NCBI GenBank assembly: GCA_000245075.1
Contig: JH600062.1
Coordinates: forward strand, 33,715-81,493
From: Acetobacteraceae bacterium AT-5844
GTDB lineage: Bacteria > Pseudomonadota > Alphaproteobacteria > Acetobacterales > Acetobacteraceae
Length of the DNA stretch: 47,779 bases
Direction: 5' to 3'
Positions 18,276-27,066 of the stretch are shown here, piece after piece. Under the pieces are notes generated by a model that searched no databases, had not been told where the DNA came from, and saw only the letters and a program-made list of their open reading frames with translations. The first letter of the stretch is position 1. Every line of letters begins with the position of its first letter. The position numbers and the translations under genes are program-made.

Positions 18276-19487
18276 TCAGAAGGCGATGCGCACGCCGGTC
18301 ATGAACACGTCGGAGCCGACCTTGTTGTTGGCGGCGCCGGCCGTGCCGGAGATGAAGTCGAAGCCATTCTCGCGGCGCTCGATGTTCACGTACTCGGCGA
18401 TGACCTGCAGGCCCGGCGCCAGGGTGTAGTTGGCACCAACCGACCACACGCGGTCACGGCGGCCACCGGCGACGCCCTGGTTACCAGCGCTGTCCACGAT
18501 GAAGCCGTTGGCACCGACGGTCAGCGCCTGCCAGGTGTAGGACAGACCCAGGGTGTACTGGTTCATGTCACGGTCGTCGTTAGTACCGCGAGCCAGCGGA
18601 GTGAAGTTGGCGTTGGAGGTACCGAAGGTGTAGTTGGCGCCCAGCAGGAAGCCGTAAGCGGACAGGTTCAGGCCGGCCATGCCAGCATGGACCTGCTTGC
18701 CGGACTGGCCGGTGCTGTTGGCGACCACGTCGCCACCCAGGTAGCCGACCAGGGCCTGCAGGCCGACGCCGCCGAAGGAGCCGCGATAACGCAGGCCGAC
18801 CTGACGCTCATTACGCAGACGCAGGATGCCGCCCGGAGCAGAGGCCAGACGGTCGCAGCCAGCGCCGACGCTTTCGCAACCGGTGTCTTCACCCTCGCCG
18901 TTGTTGAAGGCGAAGGAGGCGCCGAAGTCGAAGCCGAAGAACTGCGGGGAGGTGTAGATAACCTTGGAGCTGTCGGCCAGCGAGCCACCGGCGACATAGG
19001 ACGGACGCTGGTTGGCGCCGATGATGTAGTCGTACACGTCACCGTCGAAGCCGCCGGTGCCGAAGGAGGTGTTGAAGCCGGTCAGCAGCTGGCCGAGCAG
19101 CACGCCGTCCTCGTCACCGACGCGGAGCTGACCCAGGGTCGGGTAGGCGACCCACAGATACTGCTCGTCGATGTCCAGGCTGGTCTTCGTGGCCACGCCG
19201 GAGGTCGCGGCGCGGTTCTGGTCTTCCTGGATTTCGATCGTCGCACCGTAGGTCAGGCCGTTGGCCGCCTTGCCGGTCACGATGACATGGACTTCCATGT
19301 CGGACGCGAAATCGGACTTACCGGTGTTGAAGCCGCCGGCGTTGCCACCGTCCTGGTCGACGAAAGCGTAGTTGAAGCGGAAGTAACCGCCGACGCGAAC
19401 CGTCGGGGCTTCCTGAGCGGCGGCCTCGACCGGACCGAACAGGGCAGCAGCAGCGACGGCAGTCGTCGCCAGCAGAATCTTGCGCAT
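18276..19487 (-). CDS. Outer-membrane porin
   Basis: A 403-residue protein with signal peptide MRKILLATTAVAAAALFGP ending near AQEAP, then a porin-like barrel of alternating polar and aromatic strands. GGYFRFNYAFVDQDGG is near the start; TLGLSYTWQALTVGANGF and YTLAPGLQVIAEYVNIERR are near the end; the last residue is Phe (VRIAF), as outer-membrane barrels need for assembly. It resembles the alphaproteobacterial porin family and should form a general diffusion pore. AGGAGG eight bases before the ATG marks a strong ribosome site, fitting high expression. Monocistronic with its own terminator. Confidence 0.9.
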   Translation of the reverse strand: MRKILLATTAVAAAALFGPVEAAAQEAPTVRVGGYFRFNYAFVDQDGGNAGGFNTGKSDFASDMEVHVIVTGKAANGLTYGATIEIQEDQNRAATSGVATKTSLDIDEQYLWVAYPTLGQLRVGDEDGVLLGQLLTGFNTSFGTGGFDGDVYDYIIGANQRPSYVAGGSLADSSKVIYTSPQFFGFDFGASFAFNNGEGEDTGCESVGAGCDRLASAPGGILRLRNERQVGLRYRGSFGGVGLQALVGYLGGDVVANSTGQSGKQVHAGMAGLNLSAYGFLLGANYTFGTSNANFTPLARGTNDDRDMNQYTLGLSYTWQALTVGANGFIVDSAGNQGVAGGRRDRVWSVGANYTLAPGLQVIAEYVNIERRENGFDFISGTAGAANNKVGSDVFMTGVRIAF

Positions 19488-19764
19488 CCCAATAACCTCC
19501 TCACGCGCCGGCGCGTACCGGCTGTTCCCGCGGCCGTCTGCCCCCCTCGGCAGACTTGTCCCATCGCCCGAAGGCGCCGAGCACGGCCTGGGCGGACTAT
19601 GGTTCAGTGGTGAGAATTTGAGCAATGGTTCGTAAGCGCCTAACGCGACTTCAGCGAAACACTGTGGCAACGGCGCAACAGCCCCGCCCTGGCCGCCTGG
19701 ACACACCCCTCCGGCCGGCCCCGAGCTTGAGCCCCCGCCCCGCCCCGCCTACCGTTCCCCGGCC

Positions 19765-20442
19765 ATGAGCACCATCGCCGAAGCCCTTCGCCGCATCCAG
19801 GACCGCATCGCACAGGCCGCCACGGCTGCGGGGCGCAGCCCTGACAGTATCACCCTGGTCGCCGTTTCGAAAACGCATCCATCCGAGTCGGTCCTGGAAG
19901 CATTGGCTGCGGGCCAGGTTGTGTTCGGCGAAAACCGTGTGCAGGAAGCGGAACAGAAATTTCCGGCTCTAAGGCCCGCGCACCCGCTGCTCCGGCTGCA
20001 CCTCATTGGCGCGCTGCAAACAAACAAGGCACGCCAAGCTGTCCGCGTGGCAGATATCATCGAGAGCCTGGACCGCCCCAAGCTGGCCGCCTCCCTGGCC
20101 GAGGCGATCTCGCGGGAAGGCCAGAAGCCCCGCATGCTGATTCAGGTGAATATCGGGCGGGAGCCGCAGAAGGCGGGCATCGACCCCGATGCTGTGGAAG
20201 ACTTCCTTGGCCTTTGCCGCGAGACCCATGGGCTGGATGTGGAGGGGCTGATGTGCATCCCTCCCGCCGAGGGAGACCCCACCCCACATTTCCGCACCAT
20301 GGCCGCCATGGCAGCACGCCTCGGGCTGAAGACCCTCTCCATGGGGATGAGCGGCGACTTCGAGACCGCCATCGCGGAGGGCGCCACCCATGTCCGGGTG
20401 GGGACAGCCATCTTCGGGCATCGGCCTTACCCGGCGGGGTAA
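19765..20442 (+). CDS. yggS: Pyridoxal phosphate homeostasis protein (YggS/PLPBP)
   Basis: A 225-residue single-domain type III fold protein. LVAVSKTHPSE holds the PLP-binding Lys36, followed by FGENRVQEAEQKFPAL, HLIGALQTNKARQAV and the C-terminal LSMGMSGDFETAIAEGATHVRVGTAIFG. The family buffers free pyridoxal phosphate rather than acting as an enzyme. The 277 bp upstream, shared with the divergent porin gene, presumably hold both promoters, but I see no clear elements. It ends 15 bp from the convergent ccmI. Confidence 0.96.
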   Translation: MSTIAEALRRIQDRIAQAATAAGRSPDSITLVAVSKTHPSESVLEALAAGQVVFGENRVQEAEQKFPALRPAHPLLRLHLIGALQTNKARQAVRVADIIESLDRPKLAASLAEAISREGQKPRMLIQVNIGREPQKAGIDPDAVEDFLGLCRETHGLDVEGLMCIPPAEGDPTPHFRTMAAMAARLGLKTLSMGMSGDFETAIAEGATHVRVGTAIFGHRPYPAG

Positions 20443-20457
20443 GGCCGCGCCGCCTCT

Positions 20458-21252
20458 TCAGGGCAGCCCCTGGAGTTCCCGCTCCAGTATGGGCCGCCAC
20501 GGTGCATCGGCCGGCGTGTCCGCCAGCAGCGCCTGCCAGACGGACCGGGCATTCTGCGGCCGCCCCGCCCGCGCTTCCAACAGACCGGAGAGATAACGCA
20601 GGCGCGGGTCCGAGGGCGCCTGGCGCAGGGAAGCACCCAGCAGGGCGGAAGCCGCATCGTTGTCACCGCGCTGGATGTGCAGTTCCACAAGCTCCGCCGC
20701 GATGCCTGGCTCCGGCCGGATGGCGAGGACGCGGGTGAAGGCTTCGGCAGCGGCATCCAGGCGGCCCCGGTTCCGCTCGGCATTGCCGAGCAGCAGCCAG
20801 CCCTGACGCGCCCCTTCGCTCTGCGGCGGCATCAGGGAGAGGCGGGCACGAAGCTGGGCCAGCAGGGCGTCGTCCCGCTCGGCGGCAGCGGCACGCTCCA
20901 CATAGGGCGCCGCCGGCACGCCGGGCGCGCCGTGCCATATATAAAGCCCAACGCCCACGGCCGGGATGAGGAACAGCCCCGCCATCAGCACGGCCGCGCC
21001 ACGCCCGCCCGCCGCCCCGGTGGCATCGGCAGGGGCGGCCAGCACACGGCGCTGCACCTCGGTGCGCGCGGCGGTGAAGGCGCCATTATCCATCCGCCCG
21101 GCGGCATGCTCGCGCTCCAGCTCCGCCAGCTGGGCGCGGTAGAGGGCGAGGTCCGCCTCATGCCGACCCTTGGCGGGAGGCGGGCGCAAGAGGGTCAGGC
21201 CAAGCGGCGCCAGGGCCAGCGCCGCCAGCACCAGGAAGAGCAGCCAGATCAT
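20458..21252 (-). CDS. ccmI: Cytochrome c maturation protein CcmI (CycH)
   Basis: A 264-residue protein: an N-terminal membrane helix, a charged stretch ADLALYRAQLAELEREHAAGRMD typical of CcmI, a second hydrophobic segment (AAVLMAGLFLIPAVGVGLYIW), and a C-terminal TPR-like region (LLGNAERNRGRLDAAAEAFTRVLAIRP) facing the periplasm. CcmI chaperones apocytochrome c to the haem ligation site. Last gene of the ccm operon; its start overlaps the ccmH stop by four bases. Confidence 0.92.
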   Translation of the reverse strand: MIWLLFLVLAALALAPLGLTLLRPPPAKGRHEADLALYRAQLAELEREHAAGRMDNGAFTAARTEVQRRVLAAPADATGAAGGRGAAVLMAGLFLIPAVGVGLYIWHGAPGVPAAPYVERAAAAERDDALLAQLRARLSLMPPQSEGARQGWLLLGNAERNRGRLDAAAEAFTRVLAIRPEPGIAAELVELHIQRGDNDAASALLGASLRQAPSDPRLRYLSGLLEARAGRPQNARSVWQALLADTPADAPWRPILERELQGLP

Positions 21253-21722
21253 CGGGCGGATTCATCCTCCAGCGCGGCAAGGCGCGCCTGCTCTTCCGCC
21301 GTCAGCGGCGGCGGCGCCTCGGGCGCGATCCGGCGGCGGCGCATCAACAGCAGGATGGCGGCGAGCCCCCCGCCCAGTGCGATGAAGGGGGCGCCCCACA
21401 ATGCCGCCGTCGCCATGGTGAAGGGCGGGCGCAGCAGGACGAAATCGCCATACCGCTCATGCACATAGGCGATGACCTGCTGGTTGCTCTCGCCCGCCGC
21501 CACGCGTTCACGCACGATGCGGCGCAGGTCCCGCGCGAGGTCGGCCTCGCTCTCCTCGATGGACTGGTTCTGGCAGACCATGCAGCGAAGCTCGTGCCCG
21601 ATATCGCGGGCGCGCTGCTCCTGCGCCGGGTCCCGCAACATCTCGGAGGGCAGGCCGACGGCGGCGGCGGGCGAAAGGCCCGCGCCCGCCAGGAAACACA
21701 GGGCCAGAAGCACGCGGCGCAT
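21249..21722 (-). CDS. ccmH: Cytochrome c maturation protein CcmH (CycL)
   Basis: A 157-residue protein with a signal peptide, the LRCMVCQNQSIEESEADLARDLR motif with redox cysteines Cys47 and Cys50, and one C-terminal membrane anchor. It reduces apocytochrome thiols before haem attachment, working with CcmG and CcmF. The start overlaps the ccmG stop by one base and its stop overlaps the ccmI start. Confidence 0.95.
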   Translation of the reverse strand: MRRVLLALCFLAGAGLSPAAAVGLPSEMLRDPAQEQRARDIGHELRCMVCQNQSIEESEADLARDLRRIVRERVAAGESNQQVIAYVHERYGDFVLLRPPFTMATAALWGAPFIALGGGLAAILLLMRRRRIAPEAPPPLTAEEQARLAALEDESAR

Positions 21723-22306
21723 CAGGCGTATCGCTTCAGCAGCGGGCGGATGTCGTGCTGCAGCACTTCCGGCGTCACCGGCCCCGCCCAGCGCCAGCGG
21801 ATAATGCCGCCCCGGTCCAGCAAATAGGTCTCCGGCACGCCATACACGCCCCAGTCGATGGCGACGCGGCCGGGCTCGTCCCGCCCCAGCCGGGCGAAGG
21901 GGTTGCCGTGGCGCGTGAGGAAGGTTGCGGCGTCCGCCGGCTTGTCCTTGTAGTTGATGCCAAGGACCTGCACCCCCTCCCGCGAGAGGGCCATGAGCTG
22001 TGGGTGCTCGATGATGCAGGGCACGCACCAGCTGGCCCAGAAATTCACCAGCACCGGCCCCGGCAGGTTGGCGAGGTCGGCCTGCGCGAAGGCGGGCAGG
22101 CCCGTGGCCTCCAGCGGCGGCAGGGCGAAGGGCGGTGCGGATTTGCCGATGAGGGCGGAGGGCACACCGCGCGGGTCGTAGCTGCCGGTGCCCATACCGC
22201 GCAGCATGGCGTAGAAGCCCGCCCCCCCCGCCACGGCGAGGCCCAGCGGCGCGAACAGCAGGGCACGGCGGCGGCCGAGGCGTGGTTTGGTGGCGATCTC
22301 GCTCAT
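21722..22306 (-). CDS. ccmG: Thiol:disulfide interchange protein CcmG (DsbE)
   Basis: A 194-residue thioredoxin-like protein anchored by one N-terminal helix (ALLFAPLGLAVAGGAGFYAML). NFWASWCVPCIIEHP holds the active site WCVPC (residues 93-97). It keeps the apocytochrome haem-binding cysteines reduced in the periplasm. It sits between ccmF and ccmH with start/stop overlaps. Confidence 0.95.
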   Translation of the reverse strand: MSEIATKPRLGRRRALLFAPLGLAVAGGAGFYAMLRGMGTGSYDPRGVPSALIGKSAPPFALPPLEATGLPAFAQADLANLPGPVLVNFWASWCVPCIIEHPQLMALSREGVQVLGINYKDKPADAATFLTRHGNPFARLGRDEPGRVAIDWGVYGVPETYLLDRGGIIRWRWAGPVTPEVLQHDIRPLLKRYA

Positions 22307-24273
22307 GCCGGAACTCCCGCCGGGCTGGCCGCGCGCTTGGCACCCGGCGCGGAGACGCGGACGCGGCGGTCACTCAGAGACACGCCGCCGCCCAGCGCCA
22401 TGATGGCAGCGCCCAGCCAGATCCAGGGTGCCATGGGGTTATGATGAATACGCAGCACGGCCCGGCCGCCTTCCTCCTCGCCCAGCACCAAATAGAGGTC
22501 GGAGAGCCAGGTGGTGTGGATGGCGGCTTCCGTGGTGGTCATGCGTGCCAGCGGGAAGAAGCGGCGCTCCGGATGCAGCACGGTGACGACGGCACCGTCG
22601 CGCGTGACCGTCACGGCGGCGCGGCGGGCCGTCCAGTTGGGGCCGACGACATCGCCCACCGAATCCAGCCGCCACTCATAGCCGCCCAGGGAGGCGGAGC
22701 TGCCCGGCGCCAGCGCCACCAGCCGGTCGGTCGCCAGGCCCACTCCGGCCATGCCGGCGATGGAAACGCCAAGCCCGGCATGGGCGATGGCCGCGCCCCA
22801 GGCCGCGCGCGGCAGGCCCCGGGCGCGGGAGAAGGCCGCGGAGGGGCGGCGGAACAGGGCGATGCGGTCGCAGATATCGGCCGCCGCGCCGGCCACCAGC
22901 CAGACGGCGGCGCCAAAGCCCAGGGCCGGGCCGATCTTGGCACCGGCCAGGAAGAAGCACAGCGCCAGGGCCAGGGCCGCCAGCAGCGCCGCCCACCACA
23001 GCCGCTCCAGCACCGGCCAGAGTTTTGCCCTTTTCCAAGGCATCAAGGGGCCGGCGGCCATCACCAGCACCAGCGGAATGGCCAGCGGCAGGATGGCGGT
23101 GTTGAAGAAGGGCGGGCCCACGGAAATCTTCCGCTGGACCAGCAGGTCCGCGAACATCGGCCACAGCGTGCCGGTGAGCACCACGGCCGCCATGGAGCAG
23201 AGCAGCAGGTTGTTCAGCACCAGCCCGCCCTCCCGGGAGAGCGGCGCGAACACGCCGGCCGGGGCCATGACCGGCGCGCGCCAGGCGAACAGCGCGAAGG
23301 CGCCGCCGATATAGATGGCCAGCAGGATCAGGATGAAGACGCCCCGCTCCGGGTCGTTCGCGAAGGCGTGGACGGAGTTGAGGACGCCGGAGCGGACGAG
23401 GAAGGTGCCCAGCAGGGAGAGGGCAAAGGCCAACAGCGCCAGCAGCACCGTCCAGACCTTCAGCGCCTCCCGCTTCTCCACCACGATGGCCGAATGCAGA
23501 AGGGCGGTCCCCGCCAGCCAGGGGAGAAGCGAAGCGTTCTCGACAGGGTCCCAGAACCAGTACCCACCCCAGCCGAGTTCATAGTAGGCCCACCAGGAAC
23601 CGAGCGCGATGCCGAGGGTGAGGAAGGCCCAGGCCGCCAGCGCCCAGGGGCGCACCCAACGACCCCAGGCGGCGTCCACGCGGCCTTCCAGCAGCGCGGC
23701 CACGGCGAAGGCGAAGGTAACGGCGAAGCCGACATAGCCGAGGTAGAGCAGCGGCGGATGGAAGGCGAGGCCGGGGTCCTGCAGGATGGGGTTCAGCCCC
23801 TGCCCGTCCACTGCCGGCGGCCACACGCGGTGGAAGGGGTTGGAGGTGGCCAGGATGAAGGCCAGGAAGCCCACCGCCACCATGCCCAGCACCGCCAGCA
23901 CCCGCGCCTTCAGCGCGCTGGGCAGGCCGCGCCCGAAGCCCGCCACCGCCCCGCCGCACAGGGCCAGGATCAGCACCCAGAGGACCATGGAGCCCTCGTG
24001 GTTCCCCCAGGAGCCGGCGAGCTTGTAGAGCATCGGCTTGGCCGAGTGGCTGTTCTGCACCACCCCGGCCACCGAGGTGTCGTTCACCGCGAAGACATAG
24101 AGCAGCGCGCCGAAAGCGGCGGCGCAGGCCACCAGCATGCCGGTGGCCAGCGGCGCGCCAGAGGCCATCAGCCGCGCATCGCCCCGCGCCGCGCCCCAGA
24201 GCGGCAGCACCGACTGCGCCAATGCCAGCGCCATGGCCAGCGCCAGCGCGAAATGGCCGAGTTCCGCGATCAT
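22303..24273 (-). CDS. ccmF: Haem lyase subunit CcmF
   Basis: A 656-residue multi-spanning membrane protein of the haem-handling superfamily. The tryptophan-rich signature WGGYWFWDPVENASLLPWL lies in the middle third, with conserved periplasmic histidines around it. It transfers haem from CcmE to the apocytochrome. The ATG at 24273 overlaps the ccmE stop by four bases, which decides the start. Confidence 0.97.
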   Translation of the reverse strand: MIAELGHFALALAMALALAQSVLPLWGAARGDARLMASGAPLATGMLVACAAAFGALLYVFAVNDTSVAGVVQNSHSAKPMLYKLAGSWGNHEGSMVLWVLILALCGGAVAGFGRGLPSALKARVLAVLGMVAVGFLAFILATSNPFHRVWPPAVDGQGLNPILQDPGLAFHPPLLYLGYVGFAVTFAFAVAALLEGRVDAAWGRWVRPWALAAWAFLTLGIALGSWWAYYELGWGGYWFWDPVENASLLPWLAGTALLHSAIVVEKREALKVWTVLLALLAFALSLLGTFLVRSGVLNSVHAFANDPERGVFILILLAIYIGGAFALFAWRAPVMAPAGVFAPLSREGGLVLNNLLLCSMAAVVLTGTLWPMFADLLVQRKISVGPPFFNTAILPLAIPLVLVMAAGPLMPWKRAKLWPVLERLWWAALLAALALALCFFLAGAKIGPALGFGAAVWLVAGAAADICDRIALFRRPSAAFSRARGLPRAAWGAAIAHAGLGVSIAGMAGVGLATDRLVALAPGSSASLGGYEWRLDSVGDVVGPNWTARRAAVTVTRDGAVVTVLHPERRFFPLARMTTTEAAIHTTWLSDLYLVLGEEEGGRAVLRIHHNPMAPWIWLGAAIMALGGGVSLSDRRVRVSAPGAKRAASPAGVPA

Positions 24274-24833
24274 CCGCCCTGCCCTGTGCTTGTCGTTGGA
24301 TTCGCCGCCGAGGGGTTTCCGGAGGGATTCCCCGCAGGATTCATCGTGTTCCAGGAGCCCGCCGGCGGCGGCGCGCCGCGTGAGGGCTCCCAATGCCCGG
24401 TGCGCTTCAACGCCTCCGCCACTTCGGGTGGCATGTAGGTCTCGTCATGCCGCGCCAGCACCTCGCTGGCGCGGAACATGCCGTCGGTGCCGAGCTTCCC
24501 GAGCGTCACCACTCCCTGCCCCTCGCGGAACAAGTCCGGCAGCACGCCGATATAGGTGACGGGCACCGTCGCCGGGCCATCCGTCACGCGGAAGCGGGCT
24601 TCCGGACGGCCATCGGCGGTCACGGTCTTTTCCACGCTGCCGGCCTCCACCAGCCCGCCGAGGCGGAAGGCACGGTCCGGCCCCGGCTGTTGCGCGGCGA
24701 TCTCGCTCGGTGCCAGGAAGAAGACGAGGTTGTCCCGGAAGGCCGTCATCACCAGCGCCGTGGCGCTGCCGAGGCCGATGAGCCCCAGCGCCAGCACCCA
24801 CATGCGCCGCTTCTTGCGGGAGGCCATGCTCAT
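24270..24833 (-). CDS. ccmE: Haem chaperone CcmE
   Basis: A 187-residue protein: basic N-terminus, one membrane helix (MWVLALGLIGLGSATALVMTAF), then an OB-fold domain with FRLGGLVEAGSVEK and LARHDETYMPPEV. His129 and Tyr133 form the HxxxY haem-binding motif. The C-terminal 40 residues are a flexible Asn/Pro/Gly tail. The start ATG at 24833 overlaps the ccmD stop (ATGA); an ATG two codons later is an alternative. Confidence 0.95.
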   Translation of the reverse strand: MSMASRKKRRMWVLALGLIGLGSATALVMTAFRDNLVFFLAPSEIAAQQPGPDRAFRLGGLVEAGSVEKTVTADGRPEARFRVTDGPATVPVTYIGVLPDLFREGQGVVTLGKLGTDGMFRASEVLARHDETYMPPEVAEALKRTGHWEPSRGAPPPAGSWNTMNPAGNPSGNPSAANPTTSTGQGG

Positions 24834-25033
24834 GCGCCGCGCCCCCGTCCACCATGGCGTCCACCATGGCGTCCACTCTGGCGCCCACTCTGACGCCCAC
24901 CTGGGGCCGCTTCCAGCGCCGCCAGCCGCCGCCGAGCCAGCGCCTGGCGCCGCAGCGTGAGTCCCACCATCACCGCGAAGACCAGCAGGGCCAGGCCCCA
25001 GGCCACGGCCACGAACCACTCATGCGCGCTCAT
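24830..25033 (-). CDS. ccmD: Haem exporter protein CcmD
   Basis: A 67-residue protein with one membrane helix (WFVAVAWGLALLVFAVMVGL) followed by the basic RRQALARRRLAALE. It stabilises the CcmC-CcmE complex. The C-terminal tail is made of GGRQSGR/GGRHGGR units encoded by 12-bp tandem repeats (about 24848-24899) and looks like a late, expandable addition. It overlaps ccmC upstream and ccmE downstream by four bases each. Confidence 0.9.
   Translation of the reverse strand: MSAHEWFVAVAWGLALLVFAVMVGLTLRRQALARRRLAALEAAPGGRQSGRQSGRHGGRHGGRGRGA
24848..24899 (-). repeat. 12-bp tandem repeat in the 3' end of ccmD
   Basis: Four consecutive units of the form CCACCATGGCGT on the plus strand. The first two are identical and the next two diverge (CCACTCTGGCGC, CCACTCTGACGC). 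They are in frame and code for the Gly/Arg/Ser/His tail of CcmD, so unit gain or loss would change only tail length. Confidence 0.85.
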
Positions 25034-25839
25034 GCCGCCACGCTCTCCCGCCGCCGCGCCTGCGCGAGCTGCAACTGGCGGATGCGCTTTTCCATCACCG
25101 CGGCGCGCGTCCGCGCCACCACCAGGGCGGCGAAGAGGAAGGAGAAGCCGATGGCGCAGGCCAGCAGGGGGTAGAGGATATCCACATGCAGGCTCGGCCC
25201 CCCGAGGCGTGCCACCGAGGCCGGCTGGTGCAACGTGTTGAAGAAATCGACCGAGAACTTCACCACCGGCACGTTGATGGCGCCGATCACCGCCAGGATC
25301 GCCCCGGCCCGCGCGCCGCGCTCGTCATCATCGAAGGCGCGTACCAGGGCGGCGTGGCCGACCCAGAGGAAGAACAGCACCAGCACGCTGGTCAGCCGCG
25401 CATCCCACACCCACCAAGTGCCCCACATCGGCCGGCCCCACAGGCTGCCGGTGGCCAGGCACAGGGCCGTTACCGCCGCGCCCAGCGGGGAAATCTCGCG
25501 GGCAAAGAGGTCCGCCAGCGGATGGCGCCAGATCAGCGCCGTGGCCGAGGCGACGGCGAGCGCCATGTAACCGGCCATGGCGAGCCAGGCCATCGGCACA
25601 TGCACATACATGATCCGCACCGTCTCTCCCTGCTGCCAGTCGGGCGGGGAGAAGAACAGCGCCCAGGGTATGCCCACCGCCAGAGCCAGCGCGGTGGCGC
25701 CCCAGAGCCAGGGCAGCAGCCGCCCGGAGAGGCGCAGGAACCGCCCCGGATTGGCAAAGCGATGCAGGCCGCCGCCCGAGGGCGGAACGGGGCGGGAGGA
25801 GGCGGGCCGTGCGGCCGGGGAGGCAGGGGGCGTGCTCAC
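25030..25839 (-). CDS. ccmC: Haem exporter protein CcmC
   Basis: A 269-residue membrane protein with six predicted helices. WGTWWVWDARLTSVLVLFFLW is the tryptophan-rich haem signature, with a conserved His in YVHVPMAWL. It loads haem onto CcmE. The GTG at 25839 adds about 35 Pro/Ala-rich residues before the usual beginning (LHRFANPGRFL), so the true start could be internal. First gene of a ccmC-D-E-F-G-H-I operon; the ABC components ccmA and ccmB are not upstream. Confidence 0.94.
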   Translation of the reverse strand: MSTPPASPAARPASSRPVPPSGGGLHRFANPGRFLRLSGRLLPWLWGATALALAVGIPWALFFSPPDWQQGETVRIMYVHVPMAWLAMAGYMALAVASATALIWRHPLADLFAREISPLGAAVTALCLATGSLWGRPMWGTWWVWDARLTSVLVLFFLWVGHAALVRAFDDDERGARAGAILAVIGAINVPVVKFSVDFFNTLHQPASVARLGGPSLHVDILYPLLACAIGFSFLFAALVVARTRAAVMEKRIRQLQLAQARRRESVAA

Positions 25840-25983
25840 GCGCGGAACCTAGTCCAGATCGGGTTGGCGCGGGAACGGTGCGCCGCGTAACCCCGTGTTG
25901 CAGCGGGGGCGCGCCATGCCATTGAAGGGCGCCCCGATGAGAGGTAGGTCGGACACATCCTCAAGGGAAGGAATGCGCCTCCT

Positions 25984-26277
25984 ATGATCTTCTCCGTCGT
26001 CTCGCTGGACAAGCCCAACGCCCTGGAACTGCGCCTGGCCACCCGGCCCAGCCATCTCGAATATCTGGACAGCCAGGTCGAATCGATCGTCATGGGCGGG
26101 CCGGTGCTGGATGCCGAGGGCAAGCCCTGCGGCAGCCTGCTGCTGGTCGAGGCGCCGGACGAGGCCGCTGCCGCCGCCTTCGCCGCCGCCGACCCCTATG
26201 CCAAGGCGGGCCTCTTCGCCAGCGTGACCATCCGGCCCTTCCGGGCTGTCTATAAGGACGGCACGCGGGTCGGTTGA
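25984..26277 (+). CDS. YciI-like domain protein
   Basis: A 97-residue ferredoxin-like protein. RPSHLEYLDSQ has the conserved His, and VMGGPVLDAEGKPCGSLLLVEA and ADPYAKAGLFASVTIRPFRAVY are the family motifs with the Asp-Pro-Tyr. YciI proteins are small and largely uncharacterised, and some relatives act as enzymes. GGAAGGAATG lies before the ATG. It is divergent from ccmC and eight bases from the EVE gene, so it likely starts a four-gene operon. Confidence 0.88.
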   Translation: MIFSVVSLDKPNALELRLATRPSHLEYLDSQVESIVMGGPVLDAEGKPCGSLLLVEAPDEAAAAAFAAADPYAKAGLFASVTIRPFRAVYKDGTRVG

Positions 26278-26285
26278 GCCCCGCC

Positions 26286-26702
26286 ATGGCCCACTGGCTG
26301 GTCAAAAGCGAGCCCGACGCCTTTTCCTGGCAACAGCAGGTGGAGAATGGCGTCGAACCCTGGACCGGGGTCCGCAACGCCCAGGCGGCGAACCACCTCC
26401 GCAGCATGGCGGTGGGGGACCGCGCCTTCTTCTACCACTCCAATGTGGGCAAGGAGATCGTGGGGGTGGTGGAGGTGGCCCGTACCGCCTACCCCGACCC
26501 CACGGACGAAACCGGCCGGTGGGTCTGCGTCGATGTCCGTGCCGTGGGGCCGATGCCCCAGCCTGTGACGCTCGCCACCATCAAGGCGACGCCGGAACTG
26601 GCGGAGATCGGGCTGGTGCGCCAGTCCCGCCTCTCCGTCATGCCCATCTCCGATGAGCACTGGCGCCTGCTGTGCAAGATGGGCGGCTGGAAGAAGCCTT
26701 GA
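26286..26702 (+). CDS. EVE domain protein (YTH/PUA-like modified-base reader fold)
   Basis: A 138-residue protein matching EVE throughout: HWLVKSEPDAFSWQQ, WTGVRNAQAANHLRSMAVGDRAFFYHSN and EIGLVRQSRLSVMPI. EVE domains share the PUA fold and are thought to bind modified nucleobases; the ligand here is unknown. The ATG at 26286 is chosen because the protein then begins with the conserved AHWLVKSEP. The stop overlaps the TTG proposed for the next gene. Confidence 0.92.
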   Translation: MAHWLVKSEPDAFSWQQQVENGVEPWTGVRNAQAANHLRSMAVGDRAFFYHSNVGKEIVGVVEVARTAYPDPTDETGRWVCVDVRAVGPMPQPVTLATIKATPELAEIGLVRQSRLSVMPISDEHWRLLCKMGGWKKP

Positions 26703-27043
26703 GCCTTCGCCCCCTCTGCCGGCTGGAGGATATCCCGGACGGGCAGGCCAAAGGGTTCTCCCCCGCGGCCGGCTTCGCCGGGCTGTTCGCCATTCGCCAG
26801 GGGCGGCAGGTTTTCGTCTATGTGAATGCCTGCCCCCATATCGGCGTGGCGCTCGACATCATGCCGGACCGCTTTCTCAACCATCGCGGCAACGCCATCA
26901 TCTGCGCGTTGCATGGTGCGCTGTTCCGCATCGAGGACGGGTTCTGCACCCAGGGCCCTTGCGTGGGAGACAGCCTGGAAGCCGTGCCCGCCGAGGTGGA
27001 TGCGGCCGGCACGGTGTGGGTGCCGGAAGATGCGGGCCTGTAA
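26699..27043 (+). CDS. Rieske [2Fe-2S] ferredoxin-like protein
   Basis: A 114-residue stand-alone Rieske domain. NACPHIGVALDI gives the first Cys-x-His pair and IICALHGALF the second Cys-x2-His pair, which ligate a [2Fe-2S] cluster. A third motif, GFCTQGPCVGDSLEA, is a typical loop. TTG at 26699 overlaps the EVE stop as TTGA and gives the common beginning SLRPLCRLEDIPDG; a GTG at 26672 is possible. Electron-transfer partner unknown, with no oxygenase nearby. Confidence 0.85.
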   Translation: MSLRPLCRLEDIPDGQAKGFSPAAGFAGLFAIRQGRQVFVYVNACPHIGVALDIMPDRFLNHRGNAIICALHGALFRIEDGFCTQGPCVGDSLEAVPAEVDAAGTVWVPEDAGL

Positions 27044-27066
27044 CCCGCCCATCGGGAGATCCGACC

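Noticed and set aside
22282-24438. 718-residue open frame opposite ccmF
   Set aside because: Very Gln/Gly/His-rich translation without domains, while ccmF is clear.
24848-24899. CRISPR-like short repeats
   Set aside because: The units are directly adjacent without spacers and lie in frame inside ccmD.
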